The notes beneath the pieces are model-generated. The model made no database searches and had not been told where the DNA came from. It saw only the letters and a program-made list of their open reading frames with translations. From NCBI GenBank assembly GCA_963756975.1, contig CAVWPS010000002.1:2232001-2296000 (forward strand): a stretch of DNA of 64,000 nucleotides, in the 5' to 3' direction. The DNA comes from CAVRQM01 sp963756975 (GTDB taxonomy: Bacteria; Pseudomonadota; Alphaproteobacteria; Acetobacterales; Acetobacteraceae). Of this stretch, positions 26,058-34,845 are shown piece after piece; the first letter of the stretch is position 1, and every line of letters starts with the position of its first letter. A program made the position numbers and the translations under genes.

Positions 26058-27143
26058 CAAAGTGTGGGGGAAACGCTGTTGAAGCTCGGCTTCGGCCTCT
26101 ATCGCCACATGCTGGACGACGCGCACTACGCGTTCGCGCGGCAATGCAACGCGACCCATATCGTCGTTCACATGTGCGACTATTTTCGCGGTGCCGACGG
26201 TGGACCGCGCGCCGACCAGCCGGTGGGTGACGGGTCCGGCTGGGGTGTTGCAGAAGGCCGCGTCTGGACCGTCGACGAGTTGTCGGCGATCCGCGACGCG
26301 ATGGCGGCGCATGGCCTGACGTTTCATGCAATCGAGAACTTCGACCCGGCGTTTTGGGATCACGTGCTGTTCGGCGGCCCGCGTCGCGACGCGCAGATGG
26401 CGGACCTTCAGCAACTGGTGCGTAATGTGGGTGCCGCGGGTATCGCCGTAATCGGCTACAATTTCAGCCTCGCCGGAGTAGCGGGGCGAGTGACCGGGCC
26501 CTGGGCGCGCGGCGGCGCCCCGTCAGTCGGCCTCGACGGGCGCAACGCAATAACCAACTCGGCGATGCCGGCGGGTATGGCATGGAACATGGTTGTTGAC
26601 GCATCGGCCACCGGCCTGCGCCGCTCACTCGACGTCGAAACGCTATGGTCTAATCTTGCTTGGTTCTTAGAGCGGATCCTTCCTGTTGCGGAAGCAGCGG
26701 GAGTCACCATAGCGGCGCACCCCGACGATCCTCCGCTGGAGACCGTGCGCCGGCAGCCGCGCCTGGTTTGGCGGCCGGAGCTTTACCGGCGCTTGCTCGA
26801 TCTATCGCCAAGCCCCGCTCACAAGCTGGAGTTCTGTGTCGGCACGGTAGCGGAGATGATGAACGGCGACGTGCACGAGGCGATCGGCGAGCACGCGCGT
26901 GATGGCCGCATCGCTTACGTGCACATGCGCAACGTGCGTGGCCGGGTGCCGCATTACCGCGAGACGTTCATCGACGAGGGCGACGTCGATGTCTCGCGCG
27001 TGATCCGCACGCTGCGCGACGCCGAGTTCGAAGGCGTGATCATCCCTGACCACGCGCCGCAGATGACCTGCGCCGCCCCGTGGCATGCCGGCATGGCGTT
27101 CGCGATGGGCTACCTGAACGCGCTGATGCAAGCCAAACAATGA
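26007..27143 (+). CDS. Mannonate dehydratase-like protein (UxuA family)
   Basis: Up to 378 residues from GTG 26007; a start at GTG 26064 or TTG 26079 would give about 355 residues and free the operator sites upstream. The TIM-barrel sequence shows 'CNATHIVVHMCDYF', 'HAIENFDPAFWDHVLFG', 'IAAHPDDPP' (metal-binding His), 'FCVGTVAEM' and 'IIPDHAPQM', all UxuA-like. UxuA dehydrates D-mannonate to 2-keto-3-deoxygluconate. Coupled by ATGA to a GntR regulator and followed by a CUT2 importer, it suggests catabolism of an imported hexuronate or aldonate. Small divergent members may act on other aldonates. Confidence 0.83.
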   Translation: MLTASAPSVTNQTNLVQQSVGETLLKLGFGLYRHMLDDAHYAFARQCNATHIVVHMCDYFRGADGGPRADQPVGDGSGWGVAEGRVWTVDELSAIRDAMAAHGLTFHAIENFDPAFWDHVLFGGPRRDAQMADLQQLVRNVGAAGIAVIGYNFSLAGVAGRVTGPWARGGAPSVGLDGRNAITNSAMPAGMAWNMVVDASATGLRRSLDVETLWSNLAWFLERILPVAEAAGVTIAAHPDDPPLETVRRQPRLVWRPELYRRLLDLSPSPAHKLEFCVGTVAEMMNGDVHEAIGEHARDGRIAYVHMRNVRGRVPHYRETFIDEGDVDVSRVIRTLRDAEFEGVIIPDHAPQMTCAAPWHAGMAFAMGYLNALMQAKQ

Positions 27144-27838
27144 ACGATCTCGCCTCGCCACTGTCTAGCGTGGATGCGTTGGTGCGCGACATTCGCGCGA
27201 TGATGCGCTCCGAGAAACTCGTTGTCGGTGATCGGCTGCCGACCGAGCGCGAACTGGGGGAGCGCTTCCAGGCCAGCCGCAACACCGTACGTGAGGCGCT
27301 GCGAACGTTGAGGGCGTACGGAATGATCGAGGTGCGGCCAAAAGTGGGAGCTGTCATCATCGACCGTGCGATGGAGGCGGTGTTCGACTTGTTCGCCTTC
27401 AACGTGGAAGTGAACCGCGAGACTTTCAGCGACGTGCAGGGCTTCCGTCGGCTGGTCGAGGTCGGCATAGGCGAGCAGGTCATCATGGACGCGACGCCGT
27501 CGGACTTAGGGCCAATCGATGCATTAAACGCATCGATGCGCCATGCGGAAACTGCCACCGACGCCGCCGAGTTCGATTATCGCTTTCATGCCCAACTGGT
27601 TGCCTTGGCGCGCAATCGGACGCTCGATGACATTTATCGGCTGTTAAAGCCGGTCATCTTGCGCCTGATGCTGCTCGGCAAGACGCGGCGGCCGACCCTG
27701 GCCGACACGTTCGACGACCACGCCGGAATTATGGACGCGCTACGCCGGCGCGATCGTATCGCGTACGCATACCGGATGAGCCGCCACCTGGAGTTCGGAG
27801 CCCGGTTCATCGCTGAACAAACAGAAACATACGAGTAG
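27140..27838 (+). CDS. GntR/FadR-family regulator of the uronate module
   Basis: 232 residues, ATG overlapping the previous stop by 4 bases. Winged helix: 'VVGDRLPTERELGERFQASR', 'NTVREALRTLRAYGMIEVRP', then an FCD domain with 'EFDYRFHAQLVALARN' and 'DDHAGIMDALRRRD', holding the usual metal-binding Asp/His positions. Likely senses a hexuronate intermediate and binds the TTGGACCA palindromes at 25979-26057, thereby controlling both the SDR gene and its own operon. Confidence 0.9.
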   Translation: MNDLASPLSSVDALVRDIRAMMRSEKLVVGDRLPTERELGERFQASRNTVREALRTLRAYGMIEVRPKVGAVIIDRAMEAVFDLFAFNVEVNRETFSDVQGFRRLVEVGIGEQVIMDATPSDLGPIDALNASMRHAETATDAAEFDYRFHAQLVALARNRTLDDIYRLLKPVILRLMLLGKTRRPTLADTFDDHAGIMDALRRRDRIAYAYRMSRHLEFGARFIAEQTETYE

Positions 27839-27847
27839 GGAACGACC

Positions 27848-28807
27848 ATGGAATCAAAAAGGCTTTCCGTCGCACTGCTCGCGGCTGCTGCGCTGGTTCT
27901 GACCACCACTGTAGCGCACGCCGACGCACCGACCATCGGCGGTATCGTGTTCCAGCAAGATCAGTATTTTCGAGGTATCCAGGTCGGACTGCAGAATGGA
28001 GCCGAGAATGGCGCGGCGAACCTGCTGCAAGGGAACTCGAACTCCAAGCCCGAAAAGGAGGCGACACTGGTGGACACCTTCGTCGCACGCGGCGCAAAGG
28101 CCATCGTGATCGCGCCGATTAGTGCCAAGGCGTCGGTGCGCGCGCTTCAGCGGGCCAACGACAAGGGCGTCAAAATCGTCCTGTATGGCACGCACATGGA
28201 TGCTGACTTCCCGGTCGCCTTCATCGGCACTTCAGACAGCGACATCGGTCAGGGCACCGGCCAGATCGCGGCCGACTTCATCAGAACCAAGCTCGGCGGC
28301 ACCGCAAACGTCGCGATCCTGGCATTCCGCTCGCAGGTGCCCGAGCAGAGCGATGCCCGCACCACCGGCTTTTTAGGTGCCGCCCGCGCCGGCGGCACGG
28401 TCAACGTCGTGAGCCAGCAGGACGGTTTCCTAGCCGAGAAGGCGGTTGCGGTAGCAAGCGACATCCTGACCGCGCATCCCGATGTGAACGTCATCTATGC
28501 CGCCAATGAAGGTGGGACGGTGGGGGCGGTCCAAGCGGTGCGCCGCGCGGGTAAGGCCGGCAAAGTCTTCGTGTTCGGTACCGACGGGTCCGAGCAGTTG
28601 GCCAACTTCCTGCTCGATCCGGACGGCGTGCTGATTGCGACCACCGCGCAGCAGCCGGTCAAGGTCGGCGAGGAGGCGATGAAGACGGCGCTTGCCGCGA
28701 TCGCAGGCAAGCCGGTCGACAAGAGCGTGCTGGTCCCCGCGCTGCCCCTGTCTCGAAAGGATGAGCCAGGGGTTCGGGCATTCCTAGCCGCCGCCAAAAG
28801 CCAGTAA
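27848..28807 (+). CDS. CUT2 ABC transporter sugar-binding protein (RbsB type)
   Basis: 319 residues with a Sec signal (residues about 1-24, ending 'TTVAHA-DAPTI'). Type-1 periplasmic fold with 'GIVFQQDQYFRGIQVGLQNG', 'FVARGAKAIVIAPISAKA', 'IGTSDSDIGQGTGQIAADFI', 'VIYAANEGGTVGAVQAVRRA'. Nine bases after the GntR gene; followed by the ATPase and permease genes. Confidence 0.92.
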   Translation: MESKRLSVALLAAAALVLTTTVAHADAPTIGGIVFQQDQYFRGIQVGLQNGAENGAANLLQGNSNSKPEKEATLVDTFVARGAKAIVIAPISAKASVRALQRANDKGVKIVLYGTHMDADFPVAFIGTSDSDIGQGTGQIAADFIRTKLGGTANVAILAFRSQVPEQSDARTTGFLGAARAGGTVNVVSQQDGFLAEKAVAVASDILTAHPDVNVIYAANEGGTVGAVQAVRRAGKAGKVFVFGTDGSEQLANFLLDPDGVLIATTAQQPVKVGEEAMKTALAAIAGKPVDKSVLVPALPLSRKDEPGVRAFLAAAKSQ

Positions 28808-28822
28808 CGACGGCAAGACCTC

Positions 28823-30325
28823 GTGGCGCGGGGCTTGATCGAGCTTTCGGGCGTCAGCCGAACCTATGGGCCGACACTCGCGCTCGCCCCATTCAGCCAT
28901 GTGTTTGCGCCGGGCCTGATCCACGCGTTGATGGGCAAAAATGGTTCGGGCAAATCGACGTTAATTAAGATGCTGTCGGGCAGCGTTGTGCCGAGCGTCG
29001 GGACGATGCGGATAAACGGCGCGGCAGCGGCCTTCCTGACCCCGGCCGACGCGTTCGCGGCCGGGATCGTCACGGTGCATCAGGAACTGTCGCTGGTGCC
29101 GTCGCTCTCGGTGGGCGAGAACATCTACCTCGGGCGGCTGCCGCAGCGACGTGTCCTGGGCCGAAATATCGTGGACTGGTCCCGTGTGTTCGCCGATGCC
29201 GGCCGGCTGATGGCCGACATGGGGCTCGACATCGACCCGCGCAGCATCGTTGGGCGCTTGTCGGTCGGGCGACAACAGGTCATCGAGATCGCCAAGGCAA
29301 TGTCCTTCGAGCCGGCGATCCTGCTGCTCGACGAGCCGACATCGGCACTAGCCGCGCGCGAAGTCGAGTTGCTGTTCGGCCTGCTGCGGCGATTGCGGAC
29401 GCGCGGCGTCACGATGATCTACATCACTCACCGGATGAACGAACTATTCGAGATCGCCGACACCTGCACCGTGCTGCGCGACGGTCACGCGGTCGACACT
29501 GTCGCGATGGCCGACGCGACGCCTGCCGGAATCGTCGAGATGATGTTCGGGGACGTCGCCCGCGCTGTGCGTCCCAAGCGTCGCGCAATCGATCGCGATG
29601 CGCCGGTGCTTCGCGTACGCGGCCTTACCCGCCGCGATGTGTTTGCCGAGGTGTCGTTCGATCTGCATCGGGGCGAGGTGCTCGGTATGGCGGGCCTGCT
29701 TGGAGCCGGACGAACGGAGGTGCTGCGCGCGATCTTCGGGGCCGACCCGCTCGACGCGGGTACAATAGAACTGAACGGGGAGGTGATAGGCCGCCCCGAT
29801 CCGCGCGTCATGAAGCGGCGGGGACTCGGCTACACGCCGGAAAACCGTAAGGAGGTCGGGCTGGTGCAGGCGCGCTCGGTCCACGACAATCTGTGCCTGG
29901 CGAGTCTGGATCGCATCGCCCCGCACTTCCTGCTGACCCGCGCCGCTGAGCGGCCCTACGTGCGCCGGCAAATTGAAAACCTGGCGATCAAAGTGCCCGA
30001 CGAAGCGTTTCCGGTGTCGTCCTTGTCTGGGGGCAACCAGCAGAAGATTGTCATCGGTAACTGGTTGAACGCCGAGCCGCGCGTGATGTTCTTCGACGAG
30101 CCGAGCCGCGGCATCGATATGCAGGCCAAGCAGCAGGTGTTTGACATCATGTGGCGCGAGGCCGCGCGCGGTCTGTCATCGGTATTCGTCTCGAGCGAGC
30201 CCGAAGAATTGCTCGAGGTCGCCGACCGCATTCTGGTGATGCGCGGGGGCCGGATCGTGGCCGATGTCTCGCCGGACCAGACGACACTGACCGAACTGTA
30301 TCGGCTGTGCATGGAGGGGCCATGA
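28823..30325 (+). CDS. CUT2 sugar ABC transporter ATPase (RbsA type)
   Basis: 500 residues, GTG start. First half with Walker A 'GKNGSGKST' and Walker B 'LLLDEPTSAL', signature 'LSVGRQQVIEIAKAM'; second half with degenerate Walker A 'GLLGAGRTEV' and intact 'LSGGNQQKIVIG'. The normal asymmetry of this family. Overlaps the permease gene by 4 bases. Confidence 0.93.
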   Translation: MARGLIELSGVSRTYGPTLALAPFSHVFAPGLIHALMGKNGSGKSTLIKMLSGSVVPSVGTMRINGAAAAFLTPADAFAAGIVTVHQELSLVPSLSVGENIYLGRLPQRRVLGRNIVDWSRVFADAGRLMADMGLDIDPRSIVGRLSVGRQQVIEIAKAMSFEPAILLLDEPTSALAAREVELLFGLLRRLRTRGVTMIYITHRMNELFEIADTCTVLRDGHAVDTVAMADATPAGIVEMMFGDVARAVRPKRRAIDRDAPVLRVRGLTRRDVFAEVSFDLHRGEVLGMAGLLGAGRTEVLRAIFGADPLDAGTIELNGEVIGRPDPRVMKRRGLGYTPENRKEVGLVQARSVHDNLCLASLDRIAPHFLLTRAAERPYVRRQIENLAIKVPDEAFPVSSLSGGNQQKIVIGNWLNAEPRVMFFDEPSRGIDMQAKQQVFDIMWREAARGLSSVFVSSEPEELLEVADRILVMRGGRIVADVSPDQTTLTELYRLCMEGP

Positions 30326-31317
30326 GCGTCACCGAAGCCCTGATCGCCGCGCCGCTTCGGCGGCGCATCAGCACGACGACGCTGAAGATCTACACGATGG
30401 AAGTCGTGCTTCTGATGCTGATCGCGGCGCTCGTGTTGAGTGCGCCGGGATTTGCAACTCTGGGCAACCTTCTCAACGTACTACGAACGGTGTCGATGCT
30501 GGGTGTAATCGCCTTCGGCATGACGGCGGTCATCATCGGCGGCGAGATTGACCTTTCCGTCGGTGCCGGCGTGGCGCTCGCGGGCTGCATCGTGGCTTGG
30601 TTCTCCGGCCAGCTCACGCCGCGCCTTGGTTCAGTCGGAGCGGTGCTCGTCGGTGTTCTGGCCGCGATGCTTGCCGGCGGTGCGATCGGCGCGTTCACCG
30701 GCAAGATGCGCCAGTGGTTCCGAGTACCGACCTTCATCACCACACTCGCGCTGTTCACCGCGTTGCGCGGGTTCGCCAATCTCATAACCGGCGGTTTCCC
30801 CTTGACCGACCTGCCTGACTGGTTCGGATTTCTCGGCGCTGGCGACCTGCTTGGCATCCCGTTCCCGGTGTATGTGTTCGCGTCGGTGTTTCTGCTGATG
30901 CATGGATTGATGACGTATTCGCGGTTTGGCCGCGCCGTGTACGCGGTCGGCGGCAATGCGGAGGCAGCCCGGCTGTCTGGGATCGACGTGTTCGGAGTCA
31001 AGACGGCGACGCTGATCATCACCGGCGTCCTCACGGCTATCACCGGCACGCTTATTTCATCGCAGATCGGCTCGGGCACCGGGACTACGGCGACCGGCAT
31101 GGAGCTCGATGTGATCGCCGCCACGATTATCGGCGGCACCAGTCTGTTCGGCGGCAAAGGCCGCGTCTGGGGCACGCTGTTGGGGGTGCTGTTCCTTGGG
31201 TGCATCACAAATGGGATGACGCTGCTGAACGTGTCCGAGTATTGGCAGTATGTCGTGCGGGGCGGCATCATCTTGGGCGCAGTCCTGGTTAATCAGGTGC
31301 TGGATGAGGTGCGGTAG
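30322..31317 (+). CDS. CUT2 sugar ABC transporter permease (RbsC type)
   Basis: 331 residues from the ATG at 30322. About ten membrane spans; 'FGMTAVIIGGEIDLSVGAGVAL' is the RbsC hallmark, and 'MELDVIAATIIGGTSLFGGKG' the conserved C-terminal loop. A single permease here, in contrast to the two in the operon at 20712-22708. Last gene of the uronate operon. Confidence 0.92.
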   Translation: MSVTEALIAAPLRRRISTTTLKIYTMEVVLLMLIAALVLSAPGFATLGNLLNVLRTVSMLGVIAFGMTAVIIGGEIDLSVGAGVALAGCIVAWFSGQLTPRLGSVGAVLVGVLAAMLAGGAIGAFTGKMRQWFRVPTFITTLALFTALRGFANLITGGFPLTDLPDWFGFLGAGDLLGIPFPVYVFASVFLLMHGLMTYSRFGRAVYAVGGNAEAARLSGIDVFGVKTATLIITGVLTAITGTLISSQIGSGTGTTATGMELDVIAATIIGGTSLFGGKGRVWGTLLGVLFLGCITNGMTLLNVSEYWQYVVRGGIILGAVLVNQVLDEVR

Positions 31318-31500
31318 GATTTGGCACCCGGTGGTTTGGTAACCTGGAAGCGGGCGTCCATGTGGCCCTGCGCCACCACATCAGGCTGTTTGAGAGCGTT
31401 ATCGATTTGCTTGCGAATGCCATTGATGTCGTAGGATTGATCACTGGACCTAGTGACTGCGGCCAGACCTGCTTGGGCAAGGAACCGGAGCTACGTCAGC
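31318..31500 (-). pseudogene. C-terminal fragment of an unidentified protein
   Basis: A minus-strand frame without a start reads '...SYDINGIRKQIDNALKQPDV' then 'VAQGHMDARFQVTKPPGAKS' and stops just inside the neighbouring permease gene. The amphipathic, natural-looking composition suggests the tail of a real protein, possibly a toxin-tip or phage-like fragment, but I recognise no family. Confidence 0.3.
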
Positions 31501-31635
31501 CTCAGATAGCCTGCCCCTAGCGTCTCAGCGTCCAAGGTGAGGTGCATACCGGACCCGCGTGGGTAACGGGAGGATACCTCTCCTGAGTTCGTCGCTGAGT
31601 CTGCAAGCCGCCCGATAGCTGTCGAGGCCGGATCG

Positions 31636-31718
31636 TGGCATCGAACGCTGCTTACAGGTCTGGCTTCGTGCGCAGCGGAAGGTGGGCTCCTGTCAACGAC
31701 GCGATCCCGGCCCTGTCA
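31636..31718 (+). repeat. Diverged ~82-bp repeat, copy B
   Basis: Starts 'GTGGCATCGAACGCTGCTTA', matching 24303-24384 with about 70% identity by eye and the same spacing of 'GGCTCCTG' and 'GGCCSTG' blocks. See copy A. Confidence 0.5.
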
Positions 31719-32470
31719 GCGATGCCCGGTGAGCCTGTGCGCCGAGCGAAGTGTCGACGATGGCCACTCAGCAAGTTTCCCGCCAACAAGCAATCTCGAG
31801 CTGCCTCGGCTTGCTCGGCATCGGATTACGGTTGCTGACCTAAACCGCCTGGGCGGTCGCGCTACCGACCTAGCGCGTTGGGCTGCAACAACAAAAAGCT
31901 TGGTGTGGAATCGGCGAAGTCCCAAGCTCTCTCTGCAGATGCCCAGAAACACTGGACTGCTTGAGCCCGATCTAAGTGCGGAGGCAGTGCGGCCAGTGGC
32001 GGGCTGGAGCAGCGGTGGCAACCGGGCCCCAACATTCTCTGGGTGCGGCTCGGCTCACAGGTTGGCACCATCGCACCGCCGTCTACCGAAAGCTGGTTCA
32101 CCTGCCTTCAAGCCGCCTTCGTGATAGGCTAGTGTAGCTAACCTCCGAATTGTTTCCTAACGCAAGGCATTGATCCTGTCGAGAGAGACGGCTTCTTCGA
32201 TGACTGTTGTCGCCGGAACGTTCATTTTTTTGATGGGACGCGCTACACGGACAAGGTTCTTCGCCAAGCAACTCAAAACGATTATCATGGCTTTCCGGAC
32301 AGTGTCCGTGCGTTTGAGGGCTAGGGGACGGTTAATCCTGTGACAGGAGGCGACGGAGTGACCCGGCAAATGCTTAGCATACCTGGCGAATATCAACGCC
32401 GTACCGGCACTTTTGATTTTATGAAAGAACTCAATGGTGACATAAATCATCGAGTTTTTAGGCCGAGACC

Positions 32471-32824
32471 ATGACCGAATCAGGTGTTCGTGAAGTGATC
32501 TGGAGTACAGAAGTAGACGAAATACTGAGTTGCGGCAATTATCTCGGCGAGCTTGGTGTGAAGAACTGGGCTCTTTCAAAAAAAGATGCCCAGAACGCAA
32601 TTTCTGCGCTCTTTGAAATTGGCGTACCGATCCTGGGTGGAGATGTTTATTATCAGAAAAATTCCGGCATATACCCAGGAACGGAGAATTGGTACCATCA
32701 GAGATCCTCGGGAGAAACCATTCAGGAGTTTCTTATTAGAAGCACGGAAGCTTCAAGAGCTTATGTTATGGCTTTTAACTCGGTAGATGGTTCTAATCCT
32801 TTGTTTGCGTTAGTTCCATCATAA
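32471..32824 (+). CDS. Imm40-family immunity protein (orphan)
   Basis: 117 residues. The hallmarks of the Imm40 family of polymorphic-toxin immunity proteins are visible: 'YLGELGVKNWALSKKDAQNA', 'IGVPILGGDVYYQ' and 'NWYHQRSSGETIQEFLIRST'. Imm40 proteins neutralise a cognate C-terminal toxin in the cytoplasm. No toxin gene is adjacent; an RHS toxin tip lies 7 kb away on the other strand. The gene is clearly more AT-rich than its surroundings, a sign of recent transfer. Confidence 0.75.
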   Translation: MTESGVREVIWSTEVDEILSCGNYLGELGVKNWALSKKDAQNAISALFEIGVPILGGDVYYQKNSGIYPGTENWYHQRSSGETIQEFLIRSTEASRAYVMAFNSVDGSNPLFALVPS

Positions 32825-32838
32825 GTAGAACACCTATA

Positions 32839-33000
32839 CTACTTTCCAACTTCTTCCATAGCCCGTGTTGTCTGGTGTTTGACGACCATGGCGTCGATGA
32901 CTTTGATGATGGCTTCGCGGTCGCCTTCAGCGAGGCCTTCGAGGGCCTGGAAGCGGCGGTAGAGGCGGCTGCTGGCGAGTTGGGTGCTGTAGATTTCCAT
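32839..33000 (-). pseudogene. C-terminal fragment of an XRE-family repressor
   Basis: From the ATG at 33000 the frame encodes 53 residues: 'MEIYSTQLASSRLYRRFQAL' then 'EGLAEGDREAIIKVIDAMVV', which resembles the dimerisation tail that follows the helix-turn-helix in small Cro/CI-type proteins ('...LEKLSEEDRKAIFKLIDALL'). The DNA-binding domain is missing. Likely a broken gene at the island's edge. Confidence 0.5.
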
Positions 33001-33121
33001 CACGACCACGTTCCCGGTCCGTGCCACGAACCGTGCTATCCTGCCCGTTCTGTGGCGTACTCCCCGGCCGGCACCACAGATATCTGCTTGGCAGAAAGAG
33101 ATCGCACTACTATCGTGCGGC

Positions 33122-33481
33122 ATGGCACCGTCAAACATGATTGATCGAGCTCGGGAGATCGGCGCGTTGCCTGGTTTCAGGACTGAGCATTTATGGCTCA
33201 CCTTCTATCTCATGGGCGCACCCGCAAGGCTCGACGAACTCACCCGTCTTTTAATTGGTTTAGGAGCTGTAAACTTGGACAGCACGGACAGCGGCTGTCT
33301 GTACCCGAAGCTTCCAGTCGCAAATAATCCCTCGGCCATGGTCTTAAGCGTCGATCAGGTTCTCGAGTTTGCGTCTGCATGCGAGGTCGAGGTTGTGTCT
33401 GTTGATGTGGACACAAGCCAGGATGTTAGGTCCTCTTCGTTCAGGGAACTGGCTCGCTTCGAGCCGACTGCTAGCCATTAA
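33122..33481 (+). CDS. Hypothetical protein, 119 aa, possibly immunity-like
   Basis: Start ATG 33122 or 33137. Reads 'HLWLTFYLMGAPARLDELTR', 'LYPKLPVANNPSAMVLSVDQ', 'ACEVEVVSVDVDTS'. A compact soluble alpha/beta protein with natural composition; no family recognised. Its neighbourhood of orphan immunity genes and small unknowns makes a toxin-immunity role possible but unproven. Confidence 0.5.
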   Translation: MAPSNMIDRAREIGALPGFRTEHLWLTFYLMGAPARLDELTRLLIGLGAVNLDSTDSGCLYPKLPVANNPSAMVLSVDQVLEFASACEVEVVSVDVDTSQDVRSSSFRELARFEPTASH

Positions 33482-33566
33482 AGCTAGCAGTCGGGTGCAT
33501 AAATTATCGTTTCCTGCAGTCTGGCACGCAGATGCAGTTCGGCCAGCACCGGCCAGTAGGCGCGGC

Positions 33567-33857
33567 TCACCTGAGCGGCAGTAGCCACGACAGCCCAGCC
33601 AATATTGCCGCGACGACCGCCGCGAGCACCCCGGCCTTGATCCTCAGATCACCGACTGCGGCCTTCCACTTCAGCCAATCCTGAATTTGGCCCCGCGCAG
33701 CAGCAGCGCCGTCACCGAGCGGGATGGATGTGTCTCGCGCAGTCCCCGCGTAGCCATTCGTCGAACTGGCAAGTATGCCCCGCATAGAGTCGACGCCGTG
33801 CCGTTCCAGCTTCGCCAACAGTTCAGGGGGAACAGCAGGTTTGCGAGGTGGGATCAT
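33567..33857 (-). CDS. Small membrane-anchored hypothetical protein
   Basis: 96 residues: a hydrophilic, proline-rich N-terminus ('KPAVPPELLAKLERHGVDSM'), a Gly/Thr-rich middle containing 'TNGYAGTARDTSIPLGDG', and one C-terminal membrane span ('KAGVLAAVVAAILAGLSWLL'). The N-terminus would face the cytoplasm. It lies 4 bases downstream of the ribbon-helix-helix gene and may be cotranscribed with the partition pair. Function unknown. Confidence 0.6.
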   Translation of the reverse strand: MIPPRKPAVPPELLAKLERHGVDSMRGILASSTNGYAGTARDTSIPLGDGAAAARGQIQDWLKWKAAVGDLRIKAGVLAAVVAAILAGLSWLLPLR

Positions 33858-33861
33858 ATAG

Positions 33862-34200
33862 CTAGCTGCTGGCTTTTGGTAAGATAGAAGCTATCAAACG
33901 GGACTGCTGGTGCTCGTAGGCGTCGAGCGCGCGTTCCAGCACCTCGACGAGAAGTAATTTGTCTCGCACAGCAATCCGGCGAATGTGCTCGTCAAACTCT
34001 GGGCTGACGCGCGTCGCAAACTGCACAGTAGGGTTGGATCGCCGCATCGTCCTCCCGTCCAGGCGCACCGGCCGTACTGCGGTCTCGCCGGTCTCAGGTG
34101 GAGGCGGGATGGGCGCAAGGTCGCCGCGCGCCTCGTCGGCGGTGGGTGGGGACCCGAGGCCAGCACGCCGAAGGCCCCTTAGTCTTGATGCATCAGCCAT
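33862..34200 (-). CDS. Ribbon-helix-helix (CopG/ParG-like) partner of ParA
   Basis: 112 residues, overlapping the ParA gene by 8 bases. A long Pro-rich N-terminal arm is followed by a C-terminal RHH-type segment ('NPTVQFATRVSPEFDEHIRR', 'LLLVEVLERALDAYEHQQSR'; about residues 55-105). This arrangement - flexible arm plus RHH domain immediately after parA - is that of ParG/ParR-like centromere-binding proteins of type Ib partition systems. It probably binds a nearby parS and stimulates ParA. Confidence 0.7.
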   Translation of the reverse strand: MADASRLRGLRRAGLGSPPTADEARGDLAPIPPPPETGETAVRPVRLDGRTMRRSNPTVQFATRVSPEFDEHIRRIAVRDKLLLVEVLERALDAYEHQQSRLIASILPKASS

Positions 34201-34810
34201 GCGGCTTCGTTCCCGCTACCGTGTCGATGAGGCTCTGGATCAACGCGTCCGCGCGCTCTTTCAGCCCATGGAACCGCGTCTCGGTCACGGCCAGCCCCTC
34301 GTTCTGGGCCAGTCGGTAGGCGGCTCGCTCGGGGAGGTAGCCGGGCAGCGTGGCGTAGCCGGCTTCGGCGATGTAGGCGCGCGCTGCCTCGGCTTCGCTG
34401 TCGGTCGCGATGTGATTGAGCGCGAAGATCAGCCGGCCTCGGGGAACGCCAACCTTTACCAGCCCGTGAGATACGCGGGCGGCGGGTGTGAGGTCGTCCC
34501 GCCCCGCGCCCGTGGGCTGCACGATTAGGTCGGCCCGCTTGGCGATTTCGGTACTACCGGTGCTGGCCTTGGCCGGGCCGTCGATCACCAGAAGATCGTA
34601 ACCGCTGGCGCTCGCCAAGGCGGGGGCCACCGCCCTGAACAGCTCGACAGACAGCGGCGGGTCGATCCCGCGCTGTGTCCTGACCTTGTGCCAATCAACA
34701 ATTGTGACTTGATCGGGGTCGAGGTCCGCGATTTTGACCCTGAGGCCGCTCGCCGCCGCCTCACGCGCCAACGCTCGCGCCAGCGTCGATTTACCGACGC
34801 CGCCCTCCAT
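34193..34810 (-). CDS. ParA-type partition ATPase, N-terminus rearranged
   Basis: 205 residues. Deviant Walker region 'EGGVGKSTLARALAREA' right at the N-terminus, 'KIADLDPDQVTIVDW', 'YDLLVIDGP' and 'DLIVQPTGAGRDDL' identify a small ParA. The first strand and the signature Lys of the KGGxGKS/T motif are missing: the protein starts at the motif with Glu in place of Lys, exactly where sequence of a serine recombinase is joined. It is therefore probably inactive or altered. Partner genes downstream are intact, so this looks like the residue of a plasmid or integrative element. Confidence 0.8.
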   Translation of the reverse strand: MEGGVGKSTLARALAREAAASGLRVKIADLDPDQVTIVDWHKVRTQRGIDPPLSVELFRAVAPALASASGYDLLVIDGPAKASTGSTEIAKRADLIVQPTGAGRDDLTPAARVSHGLVKVGVPRGRLIFALNHIATDSEAEAARAYIAEAGYATLPGYLPERAAYRLAQNEGLAVTETRFHGLKERADALIQSLIDTVAGTKPHG

Positions 34811-34845
34811 CGCGGCGGCGAGCTGCGGCCGATTGGGATCTGTGC

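Larger units (their letters stand above)
31318..32470. other. Gene-poor left border of the accessory island
   Basis: About 1.15 kb with no intact gene I can support. It contains the fragment at 31318-31500, copy B of the 82-bp repeat (31636-31718), and open frames with no recognisable family. The last 300 bases (from about 32160) are markedly richer in A and T than the flanks. Confidence 0.5.

Noticed and set aside
32157..32600. Minus-strand 147-codon frame at the island border
   Set aside because: It overlaps the start of the well-supported Imm40 gene on the other strand, and its composition is lysine/arginine-rich with no recognisable domain.
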